From Phycisphaerae bacterium (GTDB lineage Bacteria; Planctomycetota; Phycisphaerae; SM23-33), in the NCBI GenBank assembly GCA_009783465.1, contig WRDM01000013.1, positions 1 through 57,714 on the forward strand: a DNA stretch of 57,714 bases, in the 5' to 3' direction. Positions 7,937 to 16,687 of the stretch are shown here, in pieces. Both the position numbers and the translations under genes were made by a program. The notes under the pieces are model-generated. The model ran no database searches. It was not told the DNA's origin and worked only from the letters and a program-made list of their open reading frames with translations. Positions within the stretch are counted from its first letter, which is position 1. Every line of letters starts with the position of its first letter.

Positions 7937-10900
7937 ATGTTGAAACGAATGGTCCTGGTGCTGGCGGCGTTGGTGGTGGCGGGCGGGTGCGCGGATTCGT
8001 TGAGGCCGGCCTTACTGCGGGCGGGGACGTCGCCTGCCGACGTGCGGGACGACTACTTCAACGTGCCGGTGACGGCGTTGGGGGAGGATTGCGAGTCGGT
8101 GCGGATGGCGCTGGGCGCGGCGTGGGACGACGCGCTGGCGTGCCGGGCGATGGCGGATTATCTCAAGCCGTGGCGTGAGGCGGAGATGATGGTGCCACGT
8201 GTTGATCCGCATGAGGGAAAGGGAAACATCACCGCCGCCGAGAAGGCGGACATGTTGGTCAAGCGCGGGACACGGCTATACGAGTTGGTCAAGTGCGTGG
8301 ATCACGGCATTCAGAGCGTTCGCCTGGCCCGCGACAGCCGCGACGAGCCGGGCCTGGAGCAGGACATCGCATTTTGGCGGAACGAGCTGGCCTTGGCGGC
8401 GGCACAGGTGACGGCCTACGCCGACAGCGCGGCCACGTTGAAACGGGATCTGCAAATGGCCCTGAACGCCGAGGCTTCCAAACGCGGCGTGTCGGCGAAA
8501 TTTGTCGAGCCGAAACCCTGGGCCAATCCGCAGCGTGAGGCGTGGCGCAAGGCCGGGCCTATGGTGGGCATTCGTCTGCCGCTGGCGCCGGCTGAGGGCC
8601 ACCCGGCCGCGTGGTGGAATAACACGATGGACCTCGGGCCGTTGTACATCGCCGCGAAATTCCGCGAGGCTGGCAACGCGTTTTTCACCAGCGAACAGCC
8701 GCTGGGCGCGTGGGGCCTGAATTGCACCGGCGAAGGCAGGTACGACTTCACCAACCTCGTCGCCCTCGTCGCGGGATTGAAGGATCGCCGCTGCAACTAC
8801 CTGCTGGAATTGCCGACGCTCTCCTGGCGGCAGACGCCCGAGCAGGTGGCCGCTCAGCACAAGCGGCACCGCGAGGCGGGGCATGGCATCTGGTCGATGT
8901 ACACACCGTCGCTACCGGCCTATCTCGCCGACGACGAGTCAGCGAACATGATCGCGCGCCGCAACGACGGCACGTTCGGCCCCAGCGGACAGGCGCAGTT
9001 GTTCAACCCTGCTGTCGCCAAAGCCTACGGCGAGTACTTGAAGGCGATGAGCGCCGAACTGCGCCGCCAAGGTCTGTACGACACCATCGCGGCCATTCAC
9101 CTCGAACGCAGCAACCACGCCCACCTCAGCGAGGCCGTGGATTACTCCCCCTTCGCCGCGGCGCGGTGGCAGGCGTTCATGAAGGCCCGCTACGGCGACA
9201 TCGCCAGCCTCAACGGAGCCGCCGGGACGAAGTACACGTCGTTCGACGAACTTCAGGTGCCCTTCCGCGAGATCATCCCCGCGGCGAAGGAGGACTGGGA
9301 CGTCTGGCAGTCGCGACGTTGGCCGGAGTGGCTGAAGAACAAGTTCGGCCATCACATCGGCCATTTCAACGAGGCCGCTGGCACGGAGTTCAAAGCCTGG
9401 GAGGAGATTCCCGTGCTCCCGAAATGGGATGCGGATTACGGGGACTGGCGTGGCACGTTGGCGTCCGGCCTGGCGGTCCTCTGGGATGAGTACGCCAAAA
9501 CGGCCCTCTACAATTACGACCTCCAGGCCACCCGTTCGTGGGGCCAGTATGTGCGGGAGAAATACAAAACAGCCGACGCCATTCGCGCCGCCTTTGGCGA
9601 CGATTGCCGCGACGGCTACGAGTGGCGGCTGCCGCTGGAGTATCCGCCGGTGATTCGGACCGACTACCTCCACTTCCGCCGCGCGTACGTGCGGGATTAT
9701 TTGGCCGTCAAACGCGAGCTGGCGGCGGCGGCGTTTCCCGACAAACTCATCATCGCCGAGATGCGGCAGTTCGGCGACCACGACGGCGTGGCCGGCAAGG
9801 GCGAACAAACCTGGGGCGCGTTCCTCGGCGAGACCGACGACATCAGCCAGTTCTCCGGCGTGGGCGCGGCGAATGAAACGCAGCCGTTCATGATCCGCAG
9901 CGTCGAGCCGGTCGGGTTCGGCACGAGGCCTTCGGATGCTATCGAAAGCTTATTCCGCGATTATCTGTGGATCAACTTCACCGACCCCGGCAACCTGGCG
10001 CGATATTTTTACGTGTGGGTTGGCCATGGGTACATGGATTATCAACTCGGCTGGCATGACATTCACAATCACTGGATGACGAACCGGCTGATTTACTCGC
10101 TGGGGTCGACGGTGGCGGCGACGGCCCCCGCGCCGCAGCGGATCGGCCTGCTGTTTCCGCGCGCGACGATCGACCTGCATTACGGCCCGATTTACGACGA
10201 AGCGCTCGGATGGGACTGGCTGCTCGGCCAGGCCAAGCTCGCGTACACCCGCGTGGACGAACGGTTGATCCGCGAAGGCTGGCTGAAAAACTCCGGCCTG
10301 GAGGTGTTGATCCTGCCGGCCGTCCTTGCGATGGACGACGACGTGGCCGCGGCGATTGACTCGTGGGTCAAGGCCGGCGGGACGTTGATCGCCAGCACGT
10401 TCCCAGGCCGTGTGGACGCGCACGGGCGATCGTTCTGGAAGAAACAACCCTTCGTCGCCGGGGAGCCGGCGGATGAGTCGCCGCTGGCGAAGGTTCTCGA
10501 CGCGCACGTCGACGGCACGATCAGCGAAGCCGTCAAGGACACGCCGCTGACGATCACGGTGCCGCGAGGCTTTTACTCCGGCGGGTTCGGATTCACCACC
10601 GACCGCAAGCCGACCTTCCATACCCTCACACCAGGCCCGTCCGCCAAGGTGCTCGCCATCTATGAAAGCGGTAAGCCCGCCATCACGCTCAACGCGTTCG
10701 GCCAAGGCAAGGCCGTTTTGTTTGGCTATCCGATGGGTACCGAATTCGTCGCCACCGACCGCACCAGCATTGGTTTTTATCGCAGCTACGTCTTCTTCGC
10801 CCGCGAGAAGCAGCAGATCGACCGTGTGGAGTGGCTGAAGAAATTCCTGCGAGAACAACTTGGCTTCCAGCAGGAGTTCGACGTGAAGTTCGCCGACGTG

Positions 10901-12043
10901 GCCAGGTTCCAGGGCAAAGAGTCCGTCGCGCCGGGGTTCGGTGTGCCCAAGGGGTTCTCGCAGGAGAACGGCGATTTCTTCCACGTCCGCACCGTCGGCG
11001 ACCCGCGAGGCGACGCCCACGAAGTGCCCGTCATGCACGAAGCGACCGACCTGGCCCTGCGGTTCTTCCCGCGACAGGCGGCCGGCGACACCAGCACGCG
11101 GTACCTGGGCATCTCGACGCGCGACGTGCATTACCTCACCGGCCGGGCCGCCGTGAACATGCACCTCGGCAAACACACGTATAAATGCCGCATCAACAAT
11201 CCGAAGATCCAGGCCATCTGGGACGTCGCCCGTAACGTGCCCGTGGGCTTCGCGAAAGACGACGCCGGCGTAAGTTTCACCGTCTCACTCCCCAGCGGCC
11301 ATCTGATGATGCTCGCGTACAGCGAAACGCCACAGGTGGAGTTGATCGCCCCCGCGAAATTCCCAGGCCGCGACAAGGACGAGGTCCTCGCGCGATGCAA
11401 AACGCTCGCCATCGGCGGCAAGCCGGTCACGGGCGTGACGATCCTGCGAGGCGACGAGATCAAACCCTGGCTGGAAAGCTTGAACGGCCCGATCCCGCCG
11501 GCGCCGAACGCCAAGGTCGATCCAGAAAATCCCGCGCCGAAACAGACGGTGACGATCAGCTACGGCGTGCCGGAAAACAAACCCGCCGCCGACAAACTCG
11601 CCGCGCTGCTCCGCGAAAAATTCCAGTTGAACGTGGAGGCGGTCGAGCAATCTTCGCGAGCTGAACAGATCAACGACGGCACCGACCAGCGCGTCCACGA
11701 CTTCGCCCTGCCGGTTATCTTCATCGGCACCGAGTGGACCAACAACGACCTGGCCTTGCACGGAACCTACTGGAATTGGCCTGGCATGTACGGACCGCAC
11801 TTGCCGTTCACCAGCACGTACGCCTGGCCCGGCGAGGGCAGGGCCGTCGTCTCCCTCACCCGCCGCCACGCGCTGGTGAGTGAGGAAGGCCGATTCAACC
11901 AGGGCGCCTTCACCCAGGACGTTTTTATCCTTCGTCCCGTGGAAGACCGCTGGCCCCAGGCGCGGCGCAAACTCCACATCGCCGCCAACGCCAACGACGC
12001 CAGCGCCGCCGTGGACGCATTGATCCACCAACTGACAAAATGA
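7937..12043 (+). CDS. Large lipoprotein with GH42-like glycoside hydrolase domain
   Basis: A 1368-residue exported lipoprotein: MLKRMVLVLAALVVAGGC ends in a clear lipobox, so it is anchored in a membrane facing the periplasm or outside. Residues about 60-180 are helical. A TIM-barrel-like part follows with phrases typical of GH42-like beta-galactosidases (MVGIRLPLAP, RRQGLYDTIAAIHLERSN, WQAFMKARYGDIASLNGAAG, TKYTSFDELQVP, YLHFRRAYVRDYL). A Rossmann-like trimerisation-type domain comes next (IGLLFPRATIDLHYGP... DSWVKAGGTLIAST), then beta-rich C-terminal modules. The start at 7937 has GAGG just upstream; the frame is open from 7907. GH42 enzymes are usually 650-750 residues, so this is about twice as long. 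Catalytic residues were not assigned with certainty. Confidence 0.75.
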   Translation: MLKRMVLVLAALVVAGGCADSLRPALLRAGTSPADVRDDYFNVPVTALGEDCESVRMALGAAWDDALACRAMADYLKPWREAEMMVPRVDPHEGKGNITAAEKADMLVKRGTRLYELVKCVDHGIQSVRLARDSRDEPGLEQDIAFWRNELALAAAQVTAYADSAATLKRDLQMALNAEASKRGVSAKFVEPKPWANPQREAWRKAGPMVGIRLPLAPAEGHPAAWWNNTMDLGPLYIAAKFREAGNAFFTSEQPLGAWGLNCTGEGRYDFTNLVALVAGLKDRRCNYLLELPTLSWRQTPEQVAAQHKRHREAGHGIWSMYTPSLPAYLADDESANMIARRNDGTFGPSGQAQLFNPAVAKAYGEYLKAMSAELRRQGLYDTIAAIHLERSNHAHLSEAVDYSPFAAARWQAFMKARYGDIASLNGAAGTKYTSFDELQVPFREIIPAAKEDWDVWQSRRWPEWLKNKFGHHIGHFNEAAGTEFKAWEEIPVLPKWDADYGDWRGTLASGLAVLWDEYAKTALYNYDLQATRSWGQYVREKYKTADAIRAAFGDDCRDGYEWRLPLEYPPVIRTDYLHFRRAYVRDYLAVKRELAAAAFPDKLIIAEMRQFGDHDGVAGKGEQTWGAFLGETDDISQFSGVGAANETQPFMIRSVEPVGFGTRPSDAIESLFRDYLWINFTDPGNLARYFYVWVGHGYMDYQLGWHDIHNHWMTNRLIYSLGSTVAATAPAPQRIGLLFPRATIDLHYGPIYDEALGWDWLLGQAKLAYTRVDERLIREGWLKNSGLEVLILPAVLAMDDDVAAAIDSWVKAGGTLIASTFPGRVDAHGRSFWKKQPFVAGEPADESPLAKVLDAHVDGTISEAVKDTPLTITVPRGFYSGGFGFTTDRKPTFHTLTPGPSAKVLAIYESGKPAITLNAFGQGKAVLFGYPMGTEFVATDRTSIGFYRSYVFFAREKQQIDRVEWLKKFLREQLGFQQEFDVKFADVARFQGKESVAPGFGVPKGFSQENGDFFHVRTVGDPRGDAHEVPVMHEATDLALRFFPRQAAGDTSTRYLGISTRDVHYLTGRAAVNMHLGKHTYKCRINNPKIQAIWDVARNVPVGFAKDDAGVSFTVSLPSGHLMMLAYSETPQVELIAPAKFPGRDKDEVLARCKTLAIGGKPVTGVTILRGDEIKPWLESLNGPIPPAPNAKVDPENPAPKQTVTISYGVPENKPAADKLAALLREKFQLNVEAVEQSSRAEQINDGTDQRVHDFALPVIFIGTEWTNNDLALHGTYWNWPGMYGPHLPFTSTYAWPGEGRAVVSLTRRHALVSEEGRFNQGAFTQDVFILRPVEDRWPQARRKLHIAANANDASAAVDALIHQLTK

Positions 12044-12074
12044 CAACCGAGGACGCGGATGACGTTCGAACCGG

Positions 12075-12614
12075 TCAGCTTTCCGTGAAATAAATATTCA
12101 ACCGAAGTTCGCAGTCGATTTTCGGCTCGGCGCTTTTCGGGTCGACGGTGATGTGCAGTTTCTGGACGCGCGTGAGGCGTTCCATCGTGTCGATCCGTTT
12201 GAGAAAGCTGGCCAGCGAGAGATAATTTCCCTGGAACTTCATGATGATCGGCAGCGTGTGGAAGGACTCCTCACGGGCGGGGCTTCCGGGTTCGATGAAC
12301 GGATTGTCCAGCCGCTCCTTCTCCAGATTTTCGGTGATTTCCAGGAGAAAGCCGCCTAATTCGCGTTGTTTGGGCAGGCGGCGGTCGAAATCCTTGTAGC
12401 GGTATTTCATCTCCTCCACCTGGCGGCGCAGATCGGGCACGACGGCCACCTTCGCCGCGTACGTGGCTGTGGTGTTTTTCTCCGTTTCGATCTGCGTGCG
12501 GAGGCTGTCCAATTCCCGCGACTGCGGCCAATAGAACACCAGCGCCGCCACCACCATCATCACACAGAGGATGGCAAGCATGGTCAGGTTGTCTTTGGAA
12601 AATTTCGGCATCAT
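12075..12614 (-). CDS. pilO: Type IV pilus inner-membrane protein PilO-like
   Basis: A 179-residue protein with one N-terminal membrane helix (MLAILCVMMVVAALVFYW, about residues 11-28), a coiled-coil segment (SRELDSLRTQIETEK... LRRQVEEMKYRYKDFDRRLP) and a C-terminal alpha/beta domain (HTLPIIMKFQGNYLSLASFLKRIDTMERL), the layout of PilO. PilO pairs with PilN in the periplasm and links the PilM cytoplasmic ring to the outer parts of the pilus machine. It is the last gene of the operon and lies 23 bp after pilN. Tandem ATG codons leave a one-residue doubt about the start. Confidence 0.88.
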   Translation of the reverse strand: MMPKFSKDNLTMLAILCVMMVVAALVFYWPQSRELDSLRTQIETEKNTTATYAAKVAVVPDLRRQVEEMKYRYKDFDRRLPKQRELGGFLLEITENLEKERLDNPFIEPGSPAREESFHTLPIIMKFQGNYLSLASFLKRIDTMERLTRVQKLHITVDPKSAEPKIDCELRLNIYFTES

Positions 12615-12637
12615 CGTCTCGTGGTTTTCGTCGTGGA

Positions 12638-13264
12638 TTATTTGCTCACGTAGCAGACGCTTTGGAATTCCCGCACCATTTTTTCGCGGTACGACACGGT
12701 TTTCGCGTAGCCCATGTTGACGTCCTCGAACAGCGGGCTTACCGAAAGCTGCGCGATGAAGTTGGCGATATCCACGTCGCTGGTGGATAAGGCCGTGATC
12801 GTCAGGCGGACGCGCTTGACGGATTTTTCCCTGGTGGCCGTCGCGACGGAAGCGCGGGCCGCCTTCGCTCTGCCCACCATCTCCACCGGCACGCGCTGCT
12901 CGACGGTCTCGAAGGTCAGGCTCTTCAAGGCCATGTTCGCGGGCATCTTGTCGCCCAGTTCCGCCAGCACGTCGAGGGCGTTGACTCGGCTGCCGAGTTG
13001 CGCCTCGACTTTCCTCGCGATTTCCAGCTCTTGCTGCTGTTTTTCCAGCGCGTCGCGCGCGGCCATCTGTTCCTGCAAGCCCTGGTTGTACGCCACCATG
13101 TCCGTCAGTTCGGCCTGGGCGGCATGAATGTGATTCTGCCGCACATGCGCGTACAACAGCAGCCCCATCGCGCAGATGCCCACCCAGATGCCCTGGCGGA
13201 TCAACAGCCGGCGACGTTTTCGCTGCTGGCGGATGCGATTAGGCAGAAAGTCGATCATCTCCAT
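12638..13264 (-). CDS. pilN: Type IV pilus assembly protein PilN-like
   Basis: A 208-residue bitopic protein: short cytoplasmic N-terminus with the PilM-docking motif IDFLPNR, one membrane helix (GIWVGICAMGLLLYAHV), a coiled coil (LTDMVAYNQGLQEQMAARDALEKQ...) and a C-terminal ferredoxin-like domain. The IDFLPxR motif close to the N-terminus is the hallmark that inserts into PilM. The start at 13264 overlaps the end of pilM by 26 bp and has GAGG 6 bases upstream; further ATG codons at 13276 and 13258 are possible. Translational coupling to pilM is likely. Confidence 0.9.
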   Translation of the reverse strand: MEMIDFLPNRIRQQRKRRRLLIRQGIWVGICAMGLLLYAHVRQNHIHAAQAELTDMVAYNQGLQEQMAARDALEKQQQELEIARKVEAQLGSRVNALDVLAELGDKMPANMALKSLTFETVEQRVPVEMVGRAKAARASVATATREKSVKRVRLTITALSTSDVDIANFIAQLSVSPLFEDVNMGYAKTVSYREKMVREFQSVCYVSK

Positions 13265-14414
13265 ACTCATCCTCATGATAGTGGCGGGCCGTCACGCCCC
13301 GCATCGCAAGGCCCGTGCAGACCGCCCACTCGGCCAGATGGCCCCGACGGTTGCCCAGGTCCAGTCCCGAGACGTCGACGCCGCGCAGCGGCTGGCCGAT
13401 GACGCAGGGCAGGTTCAGGTGTTGACCGATCAATTCCCGCAAGGCCGGCTCGTACGCTTCGCCGCCCGTGAACGTCACCGTGACGAACCGCAATCCGCGG
13501 AACGTGACGGAACAGTACCGCAGGCACAGGGCGATTTCCTTAGCCAATGATTCCACTTCGCCGCGGATGGCGTCGAACATCGACCATCGCAGCGAGTCTT
13601 TCGAATCGCGTTGTTCGGGCGACAATTCGGGTTCGTTCGTGTTGGCGCGAGGTTGGCGCGACTGCTCCTTCATCACCCGCATGCGAAGTTCGCTCGCCTC
13701 GACGTAGCTGAGATTCAGGTGCGCGCCGACGACCTCGGTGAACCGCCGCCCGCCGATGTCAATCGATTTGAGGAACACGATCCGCCGCCCTCGAGCGACG
13801 ATCACGCGCGTCGCGGAGACGCCCACGTCGACCACCACGCTGACGACCTGCTCGTCGTCCTGGCGGCGGAAAAACCGTGTCATGCCGCGGAACAGCGCGA
13901 CGGGTTCGGCCTCGATGTGCTCGGGCGAAAGCCCCATGTCGTCCAGCAGGGCGAGGTGGTCTTCCACCACGCCGTTGGGCACGCCCATGAGGATGATTTC
14001 GTTGCGGATGTCGGCCCCTTGGCGGACCTCGCCGGCGTTGAGGTAGCCCATCTGGTCGGGCTTGATGTCGGGCAGTTCGAAGCGTTCCTGCGCCTCCAGC
14101 GCGAGGGCGGAGGTCAGTTGCGAATCCGTCATGGCCGGCATGCGGATGTTCTTGATGTGCAGATTCGCCATGGACAGCGAAGAGACGACCCGGTGCCCCC
14201 GAAAACCGTTATGGGCGAGCATCTCCCGGACGGCGACCACGGCCAGGTCGCGCCGCTGGCGGACATCGGCGGCGGGGATGTCCGGGAACCGCCACCGCGC
14301 GCCGGCGCGAATGCTCAGCACACCGCCAACCCGCTGCATTTGGAGTAGTTTGATGCTGTCGCCGCCGATATCCAACGCGATCGGCTCGCATCGGTTCTTC
14401 AAAAATCCCAACAT
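13239..14414 (-). CDS. pilM: Type IV pilus assembly ATPase-like protein PilM
   Basis: A 391-residue cytoplasmic actin-like protein. The phosphate-1 motif ALDIGGDSIKLLQM is near residue 12, VVSVVVDVGVSATRVIVARG forms the second phosphate loop, and VTVTFTGGEAYEP the adenosine-binding part. PilM binds nucleotide and the PilN tail at the base of the pilus machine. The start at 14414 has GAGG 9 bases upstream and leads straight into GFLKNRCEPIALDIGG, as expected for PilM. C-terminal residues (YHEDEYGDD) are overlapped by pilN. Confidence 0.93.
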   Translation of the reverse strand: MLGFLKNRCEPIALDIGGDSIKLLQMQRVGGVLSIRAGARWRFPDIPAADVRQRRDLAVVAVREMLAHNGFRGHRVVSSLSMANLHIKNIRMPAMTDSQLTSALALEAQERFELPDIKPDQMGYLNAGEVRQGADIRNEIILMGVPNGVVEDHLALLDDMGLSPEHIEAEPVALFRGMTRFFRRQDDEQVVSVVVDVGVSATRVIVARGRRIVFLKSIDIGGRRFTEVVGAHLNLSYVEASELRMRVMKEQSRQPRANTNEPELSPEQRDSKDSLRWSMFDAIRGEVESLAKEIALCLRYCSVTFRGLRFVTVTFTGGEAYEPALRELIGQHLNLPCVIGQPLRGVDVSGLDLGNRRGHLAEWAVCTGLAMRGVTARHYHEDEYGDDRLSA

Positions 14415-14446
14415 GCCATGCCCTCGCTGCTCAAACAACAGACTGT

Positions 14447-14535
14447 GAGACTGTTAGGCTATTAGGCTGTTAGGCGCTGGCTTATGAGGCATTTGGCCTG
14501 GCGATGCATCAGCCGCTCCCTGACAGTCTAACCGC
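14447..14535. repeat. Octamer tandem repeat with partial hairpin
   Basis: The words CTGTTAGG, CTATTAGG and CTGTTAGG run with an 8-bp period from about 14452 to 14474, and a weaker complementary segment (TGACAGTCTAACC) follows near 14520. It lies in the spacer between the GspH-like gene and pilM and could form an imperfect stem that affects how much pilM is made. Confidence 0.65.
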
Positions 14536-14598
14536 CTTAAAAACGTTCCCTTGCAAACCATCCCTCGAAAATAAACAACACAAACACGCCGGCCCCAA

Positions 14599-15312
14599 TC
14601 AGCCGCCTTCGGCTGCACGGCGTGCCGCCAATGACGCGCACGACTGCACCGTCACTTTGCCGGTGACGGCGGTCACGGAAATCGTGTACGAATACGCGCC
14701 CGCCTGCATCACCACGTCGCCGGCGCCGTTGGGCGCGCCAATCGCGTCAAACTCCACGTAATTGTTGGCCCCGAACGCGCTGGAAAGATCCAACGCCGCG
14801 TAATCCTTCAGGTTTTTGAACGACACCGCGTAATCGCCCTTGTTGATCGGATGCTGAACCGGCGACATGGCGGTGTTCGTGATCGGATCCCAGTACATCA
14901 GTTGATAGGAATCCGCGCCGGGGTTGAACGTCACGCGGACCGTCCGTTGCTGCGCGATGGCGAGGCTCTGGGCGTACTGAATATCCGTGGCGATCATTCG
15001 TGCGGCGGAGGTGGCCTGGAAATCCGCGCCGCTGGACAACTGCGGCACGACAATGGCGGCGGCGATGCCGATGATGAGGACCACGATAATGATCTCGATG
15101 AGGGTGAACCCCGCCTGGCGTCGCGGCGGTCGGCGTGCCGGTCGCCAACGGGCGGGCGCGACGTGCTCCAGGGCGGAGGCCGATTCGCTCCGCGGGCCGC
15201 GCGGGGCGGCGCCGGCCTGGGATGTGTCCATGCGAAACGCGGGCAGCACGTGGCAGGCCTCGTCGGGAGGCGTGCGGTGCGGCGTCGGATGTTGTGTCAA
15301 TGCCGAGGGCAT
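14599..15312 (-). CDS. GspH/FimT-like pseudopilin with long leader
   Basis: A prepilin of about 237 residues. The type III signal RRQAG|FTLIEIIIVVLIIGIAA lies at residues 65-85, so the part before the cleavage site is about 67 residues long instead of the usual 5-20. It is rich in Pro, Arg and Ala (RWRPARRPPRRQ). The mature part (FTLIE..., QLSSGADFQATSAARMIATDIQYAQSLA) fits GspH/FimT minor pilins. The ATG at 15312 has GGAG about 9 bases upstream, and no closer start precedes the FTLIE motif, so the long leader seems real. It belongs to the pilus operon. The last codons (AAEGG and the stop) lie in a GCCGAAGGCGGC repeat like that near 16650. Confidence 0.85.
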   Translation of the reverse strand: MPSALTQHPTPHRTPPDEACHVLPAFRMDTSQAGAAPRGPRSESASALEHVAPARWRPARRPPRRQAGFTLIEIIIVVLIIGIAAAIVVPQLSSGADFQATSAARMIATDIQYAQSLAIAQQRTVRVTFNPGADSYQLMYWDPITNTAMSPVQHPINKGDYAVSFKNLKDYAALDLSSAFGANNYVEFDAIGAPNGAGDVVMQAGAYSYTISVTAVTGKVTVQSCASLAARRAAEGG

Positions 15313-15357
15313 CAAATTTCTCCTCGTTTCCCCGCCAGCCTGGCGGCGCGGAACGTC

Positions 15358-16596
15358 CTATCGGTCGTACCAGTCCAGAACCCGAATCGTCCCGGTGGCA
15401 TTCACGCCGGTTTTCACGTCGTACAATTGGCCCGCGCTGGCGTTGGAATGCAACTCGTGCGTGCCAAGTAATTGATCGTCATAAATCCGGTCCTGCGTTA
15501 TCAACGGGCCATGAATTATGGTTTTTGATGTCGGCGCGCTCCCCGAATAAGGGCGGATGCCGTTGACCGCCACCACCATGCCCGTCACCGCCAGATCGGT
15601 CGCGTTCGTCACGTAGATCGCGCCGCTGCACACGATGGCGGGGAAACCTGGCTGGGCTTTGAGCGTAATGTTCGCCCCGTCGATCAGCAGGTTGCCGTTC
15701 ACCACGATCGTGCCGATGAACTCCGTGTCGGCGCCGATCGTGCACGCGCCGCGGCCGGCCTCGATCACGACCACGCCCGCGGGATTGTTCGCCGTGGCGG
15801 CATGCCCTTTGATCAGCGAGCTGCCACTCGTCAGCGACCCGCTGACCCGCGCGGCCGCATACGTCACGCCGTCCATGCGGTAGGCAACGTAGTCCGACCA
15901 GTCGATCTGCGGCGACGGGATCTCCTCCAGCGTCGCCTCGATAACCGCGCCACGGTGGTTGCCCGCGTCGAACACGCTCCCGGCGTACGTGATATCGCCT
16001 TCGATGGTGCCGAAATTTTCCAGCCCGCCGGTGACGGCAACGTGGCCGAAAATTTTCGCAGCCGACGAAATGCGATTCACCACGCCGCCGCTCACGGCGG
16101 TGTGGCCGCCCGTGACGTCCACGCCGGGGCCAAGGAAAATCCGCGCCGACACCGCCGAGGCCGCCTCGCCAACATGGCCTTGTCCCGTGACGAGCCACAT
16201 CCCCACCTCGCCGGTTCGCTCGGCCCAGAGCACGTACGAATCGTCGCTGTCGTCCAAATAAAACGGCCCCAGCGGCGCCAACGCCGACGTGCCCGCCAAC
16301 TCCCCCGGATCGCTGTGCAACAAGTACACGCCGTGTTCCAACGCCGACTCGGCCAAATATTTCGCCCGCGACGCCTGCATCAAATTCGACGACGCCGACG
16401 CCTGCAACGTCGACACCGTCATGTACGTGATGCCAACCAGACTCGACACCGTCACGATGATCAGCACCATCAGCAGCACGAAGCCTTTTCGTTCGGGCTG
16501 TAGGCTGTAGGCTGTAGGCTGTAGGCGCGCCGCCGTGCGGCAACGCGTTTTCGTGTTGCCGTATCGTCGCGCCTTCGTATTGTTATGTCGCCACAT
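15358..16596 (-). CDS. PilX/GspK-like minor pilin with repeat-encoded leader
   Basis: A 412-residue protein with a basic leader, one membrane helix (GFVLLMVLIIVTVSSLVGITYM), a typical helical region after it (QASRAKYLAESALEHGVYLL) and a long beta-rich C-terminal part with DUF-like repeats (VVNGNLLIDGANITLKAQPG). This is the pattern of PilX-like proteins in planctomycete pilus operons. The start at 16596 has GGAGG 7 bases upstream. The leader is unusual: its residues LQPTAYSLQPE are encoded by the (GGCTGTA)n tandem repeat at 16496-16526. A change of one 7-bp unit would shift the frame before the membrane helix. Confidence 0.8.
   Translation of the reverse strand: MWRHNNTKARRYGNTKTRCRTAARLQPTAYSLQPERKGFVLLMVLIIVTVSSLVGITYMTVSTLQASASSNLMQASRAKYLAESALEHGVYLLHSDPGELAGTSALAPLGPFYLDDSDDSYVLWAERTGEVGMWLVTGQGHVGEAASAVSARIFLGPGVDVTGGHTAVSGGVVNRISSAAKIFGHVAVTGGLENFGTIEGDITYAGSVFDAGNHRGAVIEATLEEIPSPQIDWSDYVAYRMDGVTYAAARVSGSLTSGSSLIKGHAATANNPAGVVVIEAGRGACTIGADTEFIGTIVVNGNLLIDGANITLKAQPGFPAIVCSGAIYVTNATDLAVTGMVVAVNGIRPYSGSAPTSKTIIHGPLITQDRIYDDQLLGTHELHSNASAGQLYDVKTGVNATGTIRVLDWYDR
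16496..16526. repeat. Heptamer tandem repeat (GGCTGTA)4 inside the PilX-like gene
   Basis: Four perfect copies of GGCTGTA plus three bases, lying within the coding sequence between the start and the membrane helix of the PilX-like protein. The same word builds the hairpins at 17365 and 18070 in this operon. A small hairpin CGGCAAC...GTTGCCG follows at about 16537-16562. Confidence 0.9.
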
Positions 16597-16687
16597 CACC
16601 ACGCCTCCGAGTCCCGAAAAATCCACATCCACCACGTGCGCCTTCAGCCTACCCGGCTTCGCCTTCGGCTACGCCGCGGCACGCAGC

